A stretch of 15,884 nucleotides of DNA from DATIJJ01 sp964612855 (lineage in GTDB: Bacteria > Pseudomonadota > Gammaproteobacteria > DSM-16500), in contig CAZTDR010000058.1 of NCBI GenBank assembly GCA_964612855.1, positions 1 to 15,884 on the forward strand, in the 5' to 3' direction. Below are positions 1 to 6,856 of this stretch, piece after piece (the first letter of the stretch is position 1; the number at the start of each line of letters is the position of its first letter). Made by a program: the position numbers and the translations under genes. Under the pieces are notes generated by a model. The model saw nothing but the letters and a program-made list of their open reading frames with translations, ran no database searches and was not told the origin of the DNA.

Positions 1-1
1 A

Positions 2-70
2 CGTAGAGGGAGAAACCGTGCGACAGTTGCGTTAGCAAATAAAAATGCTCGCATCTACAACATAGTATAA
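2..70 (+). pseudogene. C-terminal remnant of an IS1111/IS110-type transposase
   Basis: The second frame from the left edge reads RGRNRATVALANKNARI followed by YNIV and a TAA stop at 68-70. This resembles the conserved C-terminal tail of IS110/IS1111-family transposases, where a basic R-G-x-N-[KR]-A-x-V-A-L-A-N-K segment is followed by an A-R-I-x-W-A type end. Here the reading breaks after NARI, so the last residues look degraded. The rest of the gene would lie to the left of the window, so I cannot tell whether it is intact there. The match is from memory of the family, over about 17 residues only. Confidence 0.6.
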
Positions 71-184
71 TCTCAAGTCCATATCAGTTAAGATCAAAAA
101 TTAGTCATAAAATCTAATTTTGCATCCGTAGTTTACCGCATTGAATAATATATGAAATTTTTCCTGCTAAATATTGATATCTTA

Positions 185-423
185 ACGTTCCCAATATAAA
201 TTACGGATCGCTAGCCAAATTGCTTTCAGGGGCTTTAAAATCGTGTTTATGTCATACCATGACTTTCGACCTGGCTTCCTCTTTACTTGCCTGCCTCCGC
301 GCTTTCTTAAAATTCTAATCGCATATTTGGGTTATACCTCCAATTAACACAAAATTCGTCTAAAATTCTGGCCTTTTCCTTACGCTTCGATTTCTTGTAG
401 CGTTTCCTTATCGCTTGTAAATC
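185..423 (-). pseudogene. N-terminal remnant of an integrase-fold (rve-type DDE) transposase, frameshifted
   Basis: Reading leftward from 423, the minus strand encodes DLQAIRKRYKKSKRKEKARI, then LDEFCVNWRYN. After a loss of about one base near 329-331 it continues KYAIRILRKRGGRQVKRKPG and RKSWYDINTILKPLKAIWLA before a stop at 184. This order (lysine-rich K-R-Y-K-K-[SA]-x-K-x-E-K, then ILDEFC, KYAIR-x-L, a basic KPGRK linker, W-Y-D and IWLA) is typical of the helix-turn-helix N-terminus of transposases with an integrase catalytic domain. The catalytic domain itself is missing and the frame is broken, so this is a dead fragment. No start codon survives next to the DLQ segment. Confidence 0.62.
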
Positions 424-424
424 A

Positions 425-512
425 GTGTCGCAAAAAATATTTAAACTACAATAGGTGGTATTTCGAATAAATAAAAAATACTAGTTATTGTGGTTAAAAA
501 TATTTGCGACAC
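425..512. repeat. 88-bp imperfect inverted repeat, probable IS end
   Basis: Two arms of about 37 bp, each beginning GTGTCGCAAA when read inward from its own end, face each other at 425-461 and 476-512. They share GTGTCGCAAA, an AT-rich TATTT stretch, A-C-x-ACAATA and a final GTATTT, with a few mismatches and one or two indels. The structure lies directly upstream of the transposase remnant on the minus strand. It is therefore best read as the terminal and subterminal repeats of that lost insertion sequence. It could also fold as a hairpin in RNA. Confidence 0.6.
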
Positions 513-609
513 TACCTAATAATAGCTTGCTCATCATCTTCTCCTCTTGATTAGAGAAAAAAAGTATCAGCACTATTTTGCAAAATTTTACTAAAAAATT
601 GCAAAGATA

Positions 610-2613
610 TTAATCTTGAGAAACCCGTTTTCTAAAATCTGATAAATTGTTTATTGTTGAAGCACAGGATGTACCACGGCAAAAATAGGCTATTGTATTT
701 TTTACCGCTTTTTTTTCAGCAAGAATTGAAGGTAAATTAAGTTCATTTTCAGGAATACAAAAGATGATGTAATTGTCAGATATACATTGTTTTTTCCAGA
801 TAAGCATTTCTTCTGGTGGGCCGCGAAGAAAAATAATATCAGGTGGAATAAGGTATAATTTTAATGCTGATAGTAAAGAACAGTGTTCTTCCGGATATTT
901 AAGTAATAACTGCCAGGCAGATTTTAATGCTTTTTCAGCAACCGAAATAAAATGAGGCTTACCGAGCAGATAGCCAAGCAAAAGCAAACTGCGTATGGCT
1001 ATGCTTTTTCCAGCAGAAATGGCATCATCAGCAGTTATTTCTTGTCTGAATAATATTTTTTCCTGCTTTTTTTGAACAAAATAAAAACAGGAACTTTCTT
1101 CGTCATAAAAGTTATTTAATAATAGCTCGCTTAATTGATCAGCAAGCAGCAAATAATCTGTTTTCCATGAAATCGTAAGAGCAGTAAGCAAAGCATCAAT
1201 CAAATAAGCATAATCGTCAAGATAGCCAGGAGCGTTATTTTTTCGTGCATTATCATTGGCAAGAAGGCAGTATCCTTTCCAGCATTTTTCTTTAATAAAT
1301 GATAGAGCCCTCTCTGCGGATTGAATAAATTTTCTTTCGTCCAGATATTCACCTGCGCTTAACATGCCTTTTATCATGATGCAATTCCAGGAGGTTAACA
1401 TGGTAGTGTTGCATGCTGGTGCAATACGTTTAGAGCGTAGCATTTTTAATTTTGTTTTTGCAGAAGAAAGCAGTTCGCTTATTTTGTCTTGAGGTAAAGA
1501 CAGGTTTTTAGCGACATCGACCAAAGATTCCGCAACAAAAAGATGCCATTTTTCCCCGATGTTTGGTAAAAGGCTTAGCCCATAGTAGCGTTCCACCACT
1601 TGATATTCTTCCTGCGTTAAATAGAGTTTAAGTTCCTTTTTATCCCAGAGATAATATTTTCCTTCTTCCCCCTCTGAGTCTGAATCAAAGCTCGAATAAT
1701 AACTGCCATCATTTGATTGCATTTTTTCAATAACCATATTTGCTGTTTCATGGGCAATCTTTAAAAAAAATATTTCCTTATATTTTTTTGCTGCCAACGC
1801 ATATAAAAATAATAATTGTCCATTTTCATATAACATTTTTTCAAAATGAGGTATTTGCCATTTTTGATCTACGCTATAACGATAAAATCCGCCGCCTATT
1901 TGATCATAGATTCCACCTTGCGCCATTTTTTGCAATGTTAAATATCCTATGGAGGATGATTGCCTGATCAGAAATTCGAGTTTTGGCGATTGAGGGAACT
2001 TTGGAGATTTGCCAAATCCTCCATTTATCTTATCGTACTGCTGTTCCAGTACGCTAAAAGCTAGATTAACAGGCTCATCATTTAAAATAATATATGAGTA
2101 ATCAATGCATTTGGGCGGATTAAATTGTTCAAATAATAACGGATAGTTTGATTCAATATAACTTTCTTTTTGCTTAAAGAAATTTATTACACTCAATAAC
2201 ACTTTTTTGAATGCAGGCAAATAAAAAAAATCTTTTTTGGGGAAATAGGTTCCGCTATAAAAAGGTATTAAATTTTTTGGGGTTAAAAAAACGTTTAACG
2301 GCCAACCACCTGGCGTTTTAGTAAGTATTTGATGGGCGGCTTGATATATTTTATCAATATCTGGCCGTTCTTCCCGATCGACTTTAATATTAATAAAAAA
2401 TTGATTCATTAAATTTGCTGTCACCTCATCTTCAAAAGATTCGTGCGCCATAACATGACACCAATGACAGGCAGAATATCCTATAGATAACAAAATAGGT
2501 TTATTTTCAGCTCGAGCTTTGGCTAACGCTTCTTCTCCCCACGGGTACCATTCAACTGGGTTATTTGCATGTTGCTGCAAGTAAAAACTTGCTTCCTGTT
2601 GAATATGATTCAT
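610..2613 (-). CDS. DUF255 / YyaL-type thioredoxin-domain protein
   Basis: A 667-residue soluble protein of the DUF255 (YyaL, SPATA20-like) family. The N-terminal thioredoxin-like domain (about residues 5-165) has the family start Q-H-A-N-N-P-V-E-W-Y-P-W, the redox motif C49-H-W-C52-H, then KVDREERPDID (78-88) and the cis-proline segment GGWPLNVFLTP (102-112). The remaining ~500 residues form the alpha-helical, glycosidase-like toroid of the family, with the typical PGYLDDYAYLIDALL stretch. Length is normal, so the gene looks complete. The family's biochemical role is not established; a disulfide or redox function is inferred from CxxC. I chose ATG 2613 rather than the in-frame ATG at 2631 because family members begin close to this Met and because it overlaps the upstream stop as ATGA, which suggests translational coupling to the small gene before it. 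No signal peptide is seen. Confidence 0.9.
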   Translation of the reverse strand: MNHIQQEASFYLQQHANNPVEWYPWGEEALAKARAENKPILLSIGYSACHWCHVMAHESFEDEVTANLMNQFFINIKVDREERPDIDKIYQAAHQILTKTPGGWPLNVFLTPKNLIPFYSGTYFPKKDFFYLPAFKKVLLSVINFFKQKESYIESNYPLLFEQFNPPKCIDYSYIILNDEPVNLAFSVLEQQYDKINGGFGKSPKFPQSPKLEFLIRQSSSIGYLTLQKMAQGGIYDQIGGGFYRYSVDQKWQIPHFEKMLYENGQLLFLYALAAKKYKEIFFLKIAHETANMVIEKMQSNDGSYYSSFDSDSEGEEGKYYLWDKKELKLYLTQEEYQVVERYYGLSLLPNIGEKWHLFVAESLVDVAKNLSLPQDKISELLSSAKTKLKMLRSKRIAPACNTTMLTSWNCIMIKGMLSAGEYLDERKFIQSAERALSFIKEKCWKGYCLLANDNARKNNAPGYLDDYAYLIDALLTALTISWKTDYLLLADQLSELLLNNFYDEESSCFYFVQKKQEKILFRQEITADDAISAGKSIAIRSLLLLGYLLGKPHFISVAEKALKSAWQLLLKYPEEHCSLLSALKLYLIPPDIIFLRGPPEEMLIWKKQCISDNYIIFCIPENELNLPSILAEKKAVKNTIAYFCRGTSCASTINNLSDFRKRVSQD

Positions 2614-2807
2614 GCCTGTCTTTGCATCCATAACTGCTTATTATCATTTTTTTTATCTGGAACTTCATAAGGCGGTACTTTAATTTTAGGCTCTTCTTCG
2701 GATGGATTTTTTTCCGGATCAGGCGTTACTCCCGGATTTTTAATATCAGGAACTTTGACCCGTTCAAGTAAATTTCGGACTGGATTTTTTAGGGGTATAT
2801 TCTTCAT
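2610..2807 (-). CDS. Small proline-rich hypothetical protein
   Basis: I do not recognise this 65-residue protein. It contains 11 prolines, many in charged K/E/D-P contexts (DIKNPG, PDPEKNPSEEEP, KVPPYEVPDKK), and has almost no predicted hydrophobic core, so it is probably disordered. It has no signal peptide, membrane segment or cysteine. AGGA lies 9 bases before the ATG. Its stop overlaps the start of the DUF255 gene (ATGA at 2610-2613), which supports real translation and co-expression. It could be a partner or a short leader gene of the thioredoxin-fold protein; a function cannot be assigned. Confidence 0.6.
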   Translation of the reverse strand: MKNIPLKNPVRNLLERVKVPDIKNPGVTPDPEKNPSEEEPKIKVPPYEVPDKKNDNKQLWMQRQA

Positions 2808-2813
2808 ATTAAC

Positions 2814-3268
2814 TATTCCTGTTTAATATTTTTTATCTTACTCCTTGAGGACATAAATAATTATAAGGATATTCATTTATTACTAATGATTTTCCCTCAA
2901 TTTCACCAAATATATACCCATTACACATCAAGATGCGAACTTTAGACTTTCATCTTGCGGCGAATTTATCATCATTTTTTAGCGAAAAATACTCGAAATA
3001 CTGCTATCTCGGCTACTGCTAAATTTAATCATTTAAATAAATATTAAATTTTGATAATCCTATTTTTTATCGCAAGACTGTTAATTTTTTACCTGTTCAA
3101 CTAAATGCTTAAGCGACCCTTTCCGGTCACAAACCCTAAACTGCTATGGGCCCATTAAGGTGATGACCAAGTGGTCCTATTGCAGTACTAATTAACAAGT
3201 AATTCATCATGGAGAAAGCAGTAAGTTTCAATCGAGTTATATTTTGAGGAAATTGTGCGTCTATGTTG
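2814..3268. other. Gene-poor intergenic stretch
   Basis: Between the proline-rich gene and the 399-residue gene I find no convincing coding region apart from the weak 31-residue ORF. An AT-rich 9-bp inverted repeat (AAATTTAAT ... ATTAAATTT, about 3018-3052) lies in the middle; it lacks a GC-rich stem and is a poor terminator. Very AT-rich sequence and scattered stops suggest decayed DNA. Confidence 0.4.
2833..2928 (-). CDS. Possible 31-residue ORF
   Basis: A short minus-strand reading begins MCNGYIFGEIEGKSLVINEY and ends CPQGVR. It terminates 25 bases before the ATG of the proline-rich small gene. The frame stays open for a few codons upstream of the ATG. I see no clear ribosome binding site and do not recognise the peptide. 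It may be a leader peptide, the end of a decayed gene, or chance. Confidence 0.2.
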   Translation of the reverse strand: MCNGYIFGEIEGKSLVINEYPYNYLCPQGVR

Positions 3269-4468
3269 TTAGCTTCGAAATCTTTTTGGGTTATGGTTGC
3301 TTTCCTCACATTGTTCTGAATAGATTGGTTTCGCATTTATTATGCTTTTCCATAGGGTTTTCAGCTGAGTAGCAATGTCTGTGATGAGTTCAGGAGTAAT
3401 TTTTGCTGTATGCATAAAGCTTTTTTTATTATCTCCGATGAAGGCAAAAAATTTCAAAGCCTGCTTGATGAATTCTTCAGTAAAATGAGTAAACTTAGCC
3501 TTGTGGTAGTGCCTAGATTGAAATATAATATTGAAACCTTTCTTATCGTGTTGGCGTTGTATCCCGTTAACTATTGCCTCTATAAAATTGCGTAATTGCT
3601 TATCGTCCTTCTCATCTAGTTCTTTTAGTAATAAATGATAATTTTGTTTAAGAGAGTTAATGAAATTTTTGGCATTCGTCTCTTTTTTTTCAACAGTATT
3701 TTGTATTATATTAAAGTTGAGAGAAAAGCGTGAAGTCGAATTTATTTTCATTTTTAAAAAATAATGTTTTCCATAGGTTAATTGCTCATGTAGCCTAGCG
3801 CCTCTCTTGTTCTCAACAAGGATCATTTTTGCAGCGCCAACGGAGTTGGTGGTTGTAGAGTCGCTGTTTTGCTGCACAGAAATATCGTTGTGAGTAGACG
3901 ATGTATTAGCAGGATAAGTAGGCTGTAACCATGACAATGAAGGTTGAAAAAAACGATAGGGTATGGAGGGCACTTTTAAATCGCACAGCGCTGATGTTTT
4001 GACTTCACTATCAGGATGGCTACTGCTTTGTACAGATAGGGTTGTTGGCATTGTTTTGCTATCTATGGTTTTTGCTAAAAAAGCAGCTGTAGGGATAGAT
4101 GGAGTAATGACTTCCAGCGATGCCTCAAGGCCTTCTTCGTAGGCAAGATTTGAAGATGAATCAGCTGGCGTAGGAAATAGAGCTGCTTCCACGCTATGTG
4201 TTTTAACTACACTATTATGACTGCCTTGTGCAGACATAGTTGTTGACATTGTCATGTTATCCGTCGTTTCCGCTAAAGAAACAGGGGTAGATGTAGGCGG
4301 AGTATGAACGTCAAGTGAGGTCAAAAAGTCATCTTCGTAAGCAGGATTTTCTGAAGCTGAATCCGCTACATCAGGAGACAGGGCTGTCTTCTGCTGTACG
4401 CCACTAAAGTATGCTTCATCAAAAAAAGAATCAGTATTAAATAGAGGTGAAGAATTAGATCTTTGCAT
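3269..4468 (-). CDS. Unrecognised protein with two N-terminal repeats, candidate secreted effector
   Basis: A 399-residue protein that I cannot assign to a family. Residues 1-210 are rich in Ser, Thr, Pro and Ala and probably disordered. They contain two clear tandem repeats, residues 32-92 and 99-161, sharing P-x-x-ADS-x-S-[E]N-x-AYE, SL-[DE]-V-x-TP, LA-x-T-x-D, M-x-TT-x-S-x-Q-x-S and VKT. A third degenerate copy may survive near 195-212. Residues 220-385 look folded and alpha-helical with many Lys, Asn and aromatic residues (for example HEQLTYGKHYFLKMKI and LKQNYHLLLKELDEKDDKQL). The tail is hydrophilic and ends NPKRFRS. There is no signal peptide or membrane segment. ATG 4468 has only a weak GAGA element upstream. 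A low-complexity eukaryote-like half, no known bacterial domain and a hydrophilic C-terminus would suit a type IV-secreted effector, but this is inference. A lineage-specific cytosolic protein is the alternative. Confidence 0.7.
   Translation of the reverse strand: MQRSNSSPLFNTDSFFDEAYFSGVQQKTALSPDVADSASENPAYEDDFLTSLDVHTPPTSTPVSLAETTDNMTMSTTMSAQGSHNSVVKTHSVEAALFPTPADSSSNLAYEEGLEASLEVITPSIPTAAFLAKTIDSKTMPTTLSVQSSSHPDSEVKTSALCDLKVPSIPYRFFQPSLSWLQPTYPANTSSTHNDISVQQNSDSTTTNSVGAAKMILVENKRGARLHEQLTYGKHYFLKMKINSTSRFSLNFNIIQNTVEKKETNAKNFINSLKQNYHLLLKELDEKDDKQLRNFIEAIVNGIQRQHDKKGFNIIFQSRHYHKAKFTHFTEEFIKQALKFFAFIGDNKKSFMHTAKITPELITDIATQLKTLWKSIINAKPIYSEQCEESNHNPKRFRS
3977..4375 (-). repeat. Two tandem ~65-codon repeats inside the 399-residue gene
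   Basis: Copy 1 covers about 4375-4178 and copy 2 about 4174-3977. The protein copies align over their whole length with one or two small gaps: ENPAYEDDF matches NLAYEEGL, SLDVHTPPTSTP matches SLEVITPSIPTA, and TMSTTMSAQGS matches TMPTTLSVQSS. The divergence shows an old duplication rather than a recent slippage event. Confidence 0.75.
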
Positions 4469-4578
4469 AAGGATATTCTCGTCGCGTTTTTAAAATAGCA
4501 ATAATAATAGTGCACCACTCGCATCACAATTTCTGCTCGATAATGAATGTAATTCAAAGCTGTGCCTGTCCGTTCGTT

Positions 4579-4762
4579 ATATAGTTCTTCAGATAATTAT
4601 TTTGGATTTTAACATGACAGATTACTGTCAGATCAAGGTGTTTTGATTGAACAAAAAAGCAGGAATAGCAGGGCTATTTCAAGTTTTTGTGATTGAAAAA
4701 CACCTTGAGATGGCAGTAAGATGGCGTGTTAAAATCCAAAATAATTATCTGAAGGACTATAT
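4579..4762. mobile_element. 184-bp palindromic MITE-like element
   Basis: Arms of about 66 bp (4579-4644 and 4697-4762) are inverted copies of each other. They share ATATAGT, CTTCAGATAATTATTTTGG, ATTTTAACA, TTACTG and TCAAGGTGTTTT, with mismatches concentrated in one internal block. The central 52 bp has no ORF. The ends read TA-TAGT and ACTA-TA, so insertion at a TA dinucleotide, as for Tc1/mariner/IS630-type elements, is possible. It lies 36 bp beyond the stop of the surface-antigen-like gene and about 110 bp upstream of the 399-residue gene. It has no transposase, so it would be non-autonomous. The family assignment is a guess; the palindrome itself is plain. Confidence 0.65.
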
Positions 4763-4798
4763 TGCTTACTGAATTTGTGGGGCGGAATATTAGCATGA

Positions 4799-5140
4799 TC
4801 AAGACGCAATTTTCCATTCTCCGTTTATTTTACAAAATACATAAACTGACTGCCCGGTGTATTGATGCGCTTGACTGACGGTTTTCATTCTGCGGCAAGT
4901 CGTGCCATTTTTGGTAAAGGTTTGTAAAGGGACAAAATAGCCGCTGGCCTGGGTTTCTGGGTTGTGCCAATTCAGTTTTATATTCTTATTAAGTGCTTTT
5001 AATGCCGTGCTTTCTGCAATTGCCCAATCCGATTTGGTGAAGTAATACACCGGTGAATAATCAAGAAAAGAAAGATTAAATGCATAAGCAGAATGGCTAG
5101 CTACTAAGCTGATTAGAATAGTCCCTATTAATTTTTTCAT
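4799..5140 (-). CDS. Secreted protein with 17-kDa surface-antigen-like C-terminal domain
   Basis: A 113-residue exported protein. Residues 1-20 form a signal peptide (MKKLIGTILISLVASHSAYA) with an AYA cleavage site before FNLS. The mature part carries the motif order LNWHNPETQASGYFVPLQTF, TCRRMKT, YVFCKINGEWKI. This resembles the C-terminal domain of the rickettsial 17-kDa surface antigen / outer-membrane surface antigen family (W-x-NP-x-[TS]-G, CR, C-x-x-x-[DN]-G-x-W). The usual lipobox and glycine-zipper segment are absent, so this is a minimal, soluble periplasmic or surface version. Two conserved cysteines could form a disulfide. I chose ATG 5140: AAGGAG at 5147-5152 abuts the in-frame ATG at 5146 but is 6 bases from 5140. 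Confidence 0.75.
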   Translation of the reverse strand: MKKLIGTILISLVASHSAYAFNLSFLDYSPVYYFTKSDWAIAESTALKALNKNIKLNWHNPETQASGYFVPLQTFTKNGTTCRRMKTVSQAHQYTGQSVYVFCKINGEWKIAS

Positions 5141-5209
5141 CTTCATCTCCTTGAAGTATCGTTCAAATTTTGGCCGTTACCCGGAAAAGTATTTAAGTAG
5201 CCACCCATC

Positions 5210-5238
5210 TTGAGTTCTATTAAAATATCACTTATTTT
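5210..5238 (+). promoter_or_regulatory. Possible sigma-70 promoter for the GDSL lipase operon
   Basis: TTGAGT (5210-5215) and TATTTT (5233-5238) are separated by 17 bp. Each matches the -35 or -10 consensus at four of six positions. A start near 5245 would give a leader of about 38 bases to ATG 5283. Only a sequence-pattern match. Confidence 0.35.
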
Positions 5239-5282
5239 AGGGCGTGTCCTCATTCTACTTAATTTTAACCCAAGGGAACAAC

Positions 5283-6347
5283 ATGAAAAAACTCATAACA
5301 TTTTTTATCTTAGTTATGGCATGCACCCAACTCTTCGCAGCGCCTATTAAAAAAATCATTTTTTTTGGTGATAGCTTGAGCGACAAAGGCAAACTTTACT
5401 CTTATTCCGATCAATCTTTTCCTAAAAGCCCCCCCTACTTTAAAGGGCGTTTTTCGAATGGCCACGTTTGGTCTGAAGTGATCGCAAAAAATCTTAAGAC
5501 TCATTTTAATATCGAATCCGAAAATTATGCGGTTGGTGGTGCAACGGTGCTCATTCCCAATTTTCTAGAAGGCAACGTACCCGGTACTTTAAAAGAAGAA
5601 GTAAGGGATTATTTAGATAAGACACCTTTGGAAAAAAATAAACGCGATGGCTTATTATTTACTATTTGGATGGGAGCCAATGATTATCTCGCCGAAGTGA
5701 TAGATAATAATCATGTGAACAATGACAGCGAGATCGACGCTATCAGCGATAGTATTGTGAATGAAATCGTCGCTAACATTCGTGTTTTAATAAATGAAGG
5801 AGGAGAGCATTTTTTAGTAATCGATTTACCTGATTTGTCAAAATTGCCGCGCGTCTTACAAAATCAGGGAAATAGAGATACAGCCACGCCACTCCGATTA
5901 TTAAGCGAAAAACATTCTGCTAAGTTGGCTAACGCGATGCGTGCCTTACAAAACGAATATCCATCGGTCGATTTTTATTTTGTAAGTGCTTATCAGTTAT
6001 TTAATGATTTGGTGATAGACCTTGAAAAGAGTAATACTAAGTACCACACGCAATTTACTAATAAGACTCAATCTTGTTGGCAAGGTGGTTATTTCTTGCA
6101 AAAAACAACCATGACGTTAAAAGACAGTGATGTGCATGGATTGGCAAAGGCGATTTTACACTCCCCTTCACTCAGTGAAGCGTATCGTGTTTCTCAGATC
6201 AAAGAACAAATTAAGAAGACGGATGATTCATGCAACGACTATATTTTCTGGGATGAAATTCACCCAACCAAAGTAGTTCATCGCATATTTGCTTCTGTCA
6301 TTGAAAAAGAACTCGCCTCTCACACTAACACATTCCCAGGAAAATAA
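5283..6347 (+). CDS. Secreted GDSL/SGNH phospholipase or lysophospholipase (PlaA/PlaC-like)
   Basis: A 354-residue exported esterase of the SGNH hydrolase superfamily. Residues 1-19 are a signal peptide (MKKLITFFILVMACTQLFA). Block I is FFGDSLSD with nucleophile Ser31, block II contains Gly85 in NYAVGGATV, block III is GAND (131-134) and block V is WDEIHPT with Asp324 and His327, so the catalytic set is complete. Overall arrangement fits the GDSL lipases of Legionella (PlaA, PlaC) and thermolabile-hemolysin relatives, which hydrolyse phospholipids or lysophospholipids and can transfer acyl groups to sterol. Cys265 and Cys317, just before block V, could close a loop like the disulfide loop whose cleavage activates PlaA. 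ATG 5283 is preferred over an in-frame ATG at 5244 because the signal peptide starts here and AAGGGA precedes it. The next gene starts one base after the stop, so the two form an operon. Exact substrate is unknown. Confidence 0.87.
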   Translation: MKKLITFFILVMACTQLFAAPIKKIIFFGDSLSDKGKLYSYSDQSFPKSPPYFKGRFSNGHVWSEVIAKNLKTHFNIESENYAVGGATVLIPNFLEGNVPGTLKEEVRDYLDKTPLEKNKRDGLLFTIWMGANDYLAEVIDNNHVNNDSEIDAISDSIVNEIVANIRVLINEGGEHFLVIDLPDLSKLPRVLQNQGNRDTATPLRLLSEKHSAKLANAMRALQNEYPSVDFYFVSAYQLFNDLVIDLEKSNTKYHTQFTNKTQSCWQGGYFLQKTTMTLKDSDVHGLAKAILHSPSLSEAYRVSQIKEQIKKTDDSCNDYIFWDEIHPTKVVHRIFASVIEKELASHTNTFPGK

Positions 6348-6348
6348 T

Positions 6349-6636
6349 ATGTTAATGGCTTTATCGAACTATACAAAATCACTGGATGAAGTGAATATAT
6401 ATCGTGACCAGCATATCAATTATTTGAAAAACTTAATCGCCGAGAACAAATTATTGGTCGCTGGTAGACAAACCCCGCCAACGGGTGCTGTGATTATTGC
6501 GAAAAATATTTCTCTGGAGGAATTCAAAACGATTTTGGCAAACGATCCTTATACCGAAGCAGGTGTTGCGGGATATCAAATTATTGAATTTGCTCCGGCA
6601 ATCTGTGATGAGGCGTTTAAAGCATTTGTTTCGTAA
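6349..6636 (+). CDS. YciI-like protein
   Basis: A 95-residue cytosolic protein of the YciI family (ferredoxin-like alpha+beta barrel dimers). Features are an N-terminal beta strand ending NYTKSLDEV, conserved His22 in YRDQHINYL, GRQTPPTGAVIIAK (39-52), the acidic N-D-P-Y segment with Asp66, and AGVAGYQIIEFAP near the end. The His/Asp pair is the presumed active-site feature of the family; the reaction is not known for most members. ATG 6349 has AGGA seven bases upstream, inside the last codons of the lipase gene, and lies one base after the lipase stop, so translation is probably coupled. Longer in-frame starts upstream would overlap the lipase gene and do not fit the family. Confidence 0.85.
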   Translation: MLMALSNYTKSLDEVNIYRDQHINYLKNLIAENKLLVAGRQTPPTGAVIIAKNISLEEFKTILANDPYTEAGVAGYQIIEFAPAICDEAFKAFVS

Positions 6637-6637
6637 T

Positions 6638-6676
6638 GAAAAAAAAGATGCAACAGACGGCAGGGTCTGTTGCATC
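6638..6676 (-). terminator. Intrinsic terminator (minus strand), hairpin shared by convergent genes
   Basis: A perfect 12-bp stem, GATGCAACAGAC (6647-6658) with its reverse complement (6665-6676), encloses a 6-base loop. On the minus strand it is followed by eight T residues, the form of an intrinsic terminator for transcripts arriving from kdsD. On the plus strand it begins 10 bases after the yciI-like stop but has no following T run, so it may only protect that 3' end. Confidence 0.65.
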
Positions 6677-6856
6677 ACTTGCTACTCCACTCCGTACCCA
6701 TTTGACGTGTTATTGATGACGTCTTAAGGATATTATAACATTCTGGGAGGCAGTGTTTTGATCTTATATTGAACAGCGTCTCTTATGTTGCAGGATGGCA
6801 TGGAGTGTTTTTTGCATTGCTATCTATCAAATTATCGCCAAATGGTGATTTATTAA

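Noticed and set aside
576..605. AT-rich inverted repeat TTTGCAA/TTGCAAA after the DUF255 gene
   Set aside because: The stem is AT-only with internal gaps, and the T run on the minus strand starts about ten bases too far away to form a standard terminator.
3136..3336. 66-codon minus-strand frame overlapping the end of the 399-residue gene
   Set aside because: It overlaps the larger gene by 68 bp in another frame, has no ribosome binding site, and its translation shows no family resemblance. It could be an out-of-frame remnant but nothing supports it.
3269..3340. KPIY near the C-terminus as a true EPIYA effector motif
   Set aside because: Only part of the motif is present (KPIYS rather than EPIYA), so I keep it as a hint within the effector finding and not as a separate claim.
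4466..4557. Minus-strand frame overlapping the 5' end of the 399-residue gene
   Set aside because: It runs out of frame into the repeat gene, is rich in hydrophobic residues by composition only, and has no start signal.
5244..5282. Upstream ATG for the GDSL lipase
   Set aside because: It would place 13 residues before a typical signal peptide, and the ribosome binding site precedes ATG 5283.
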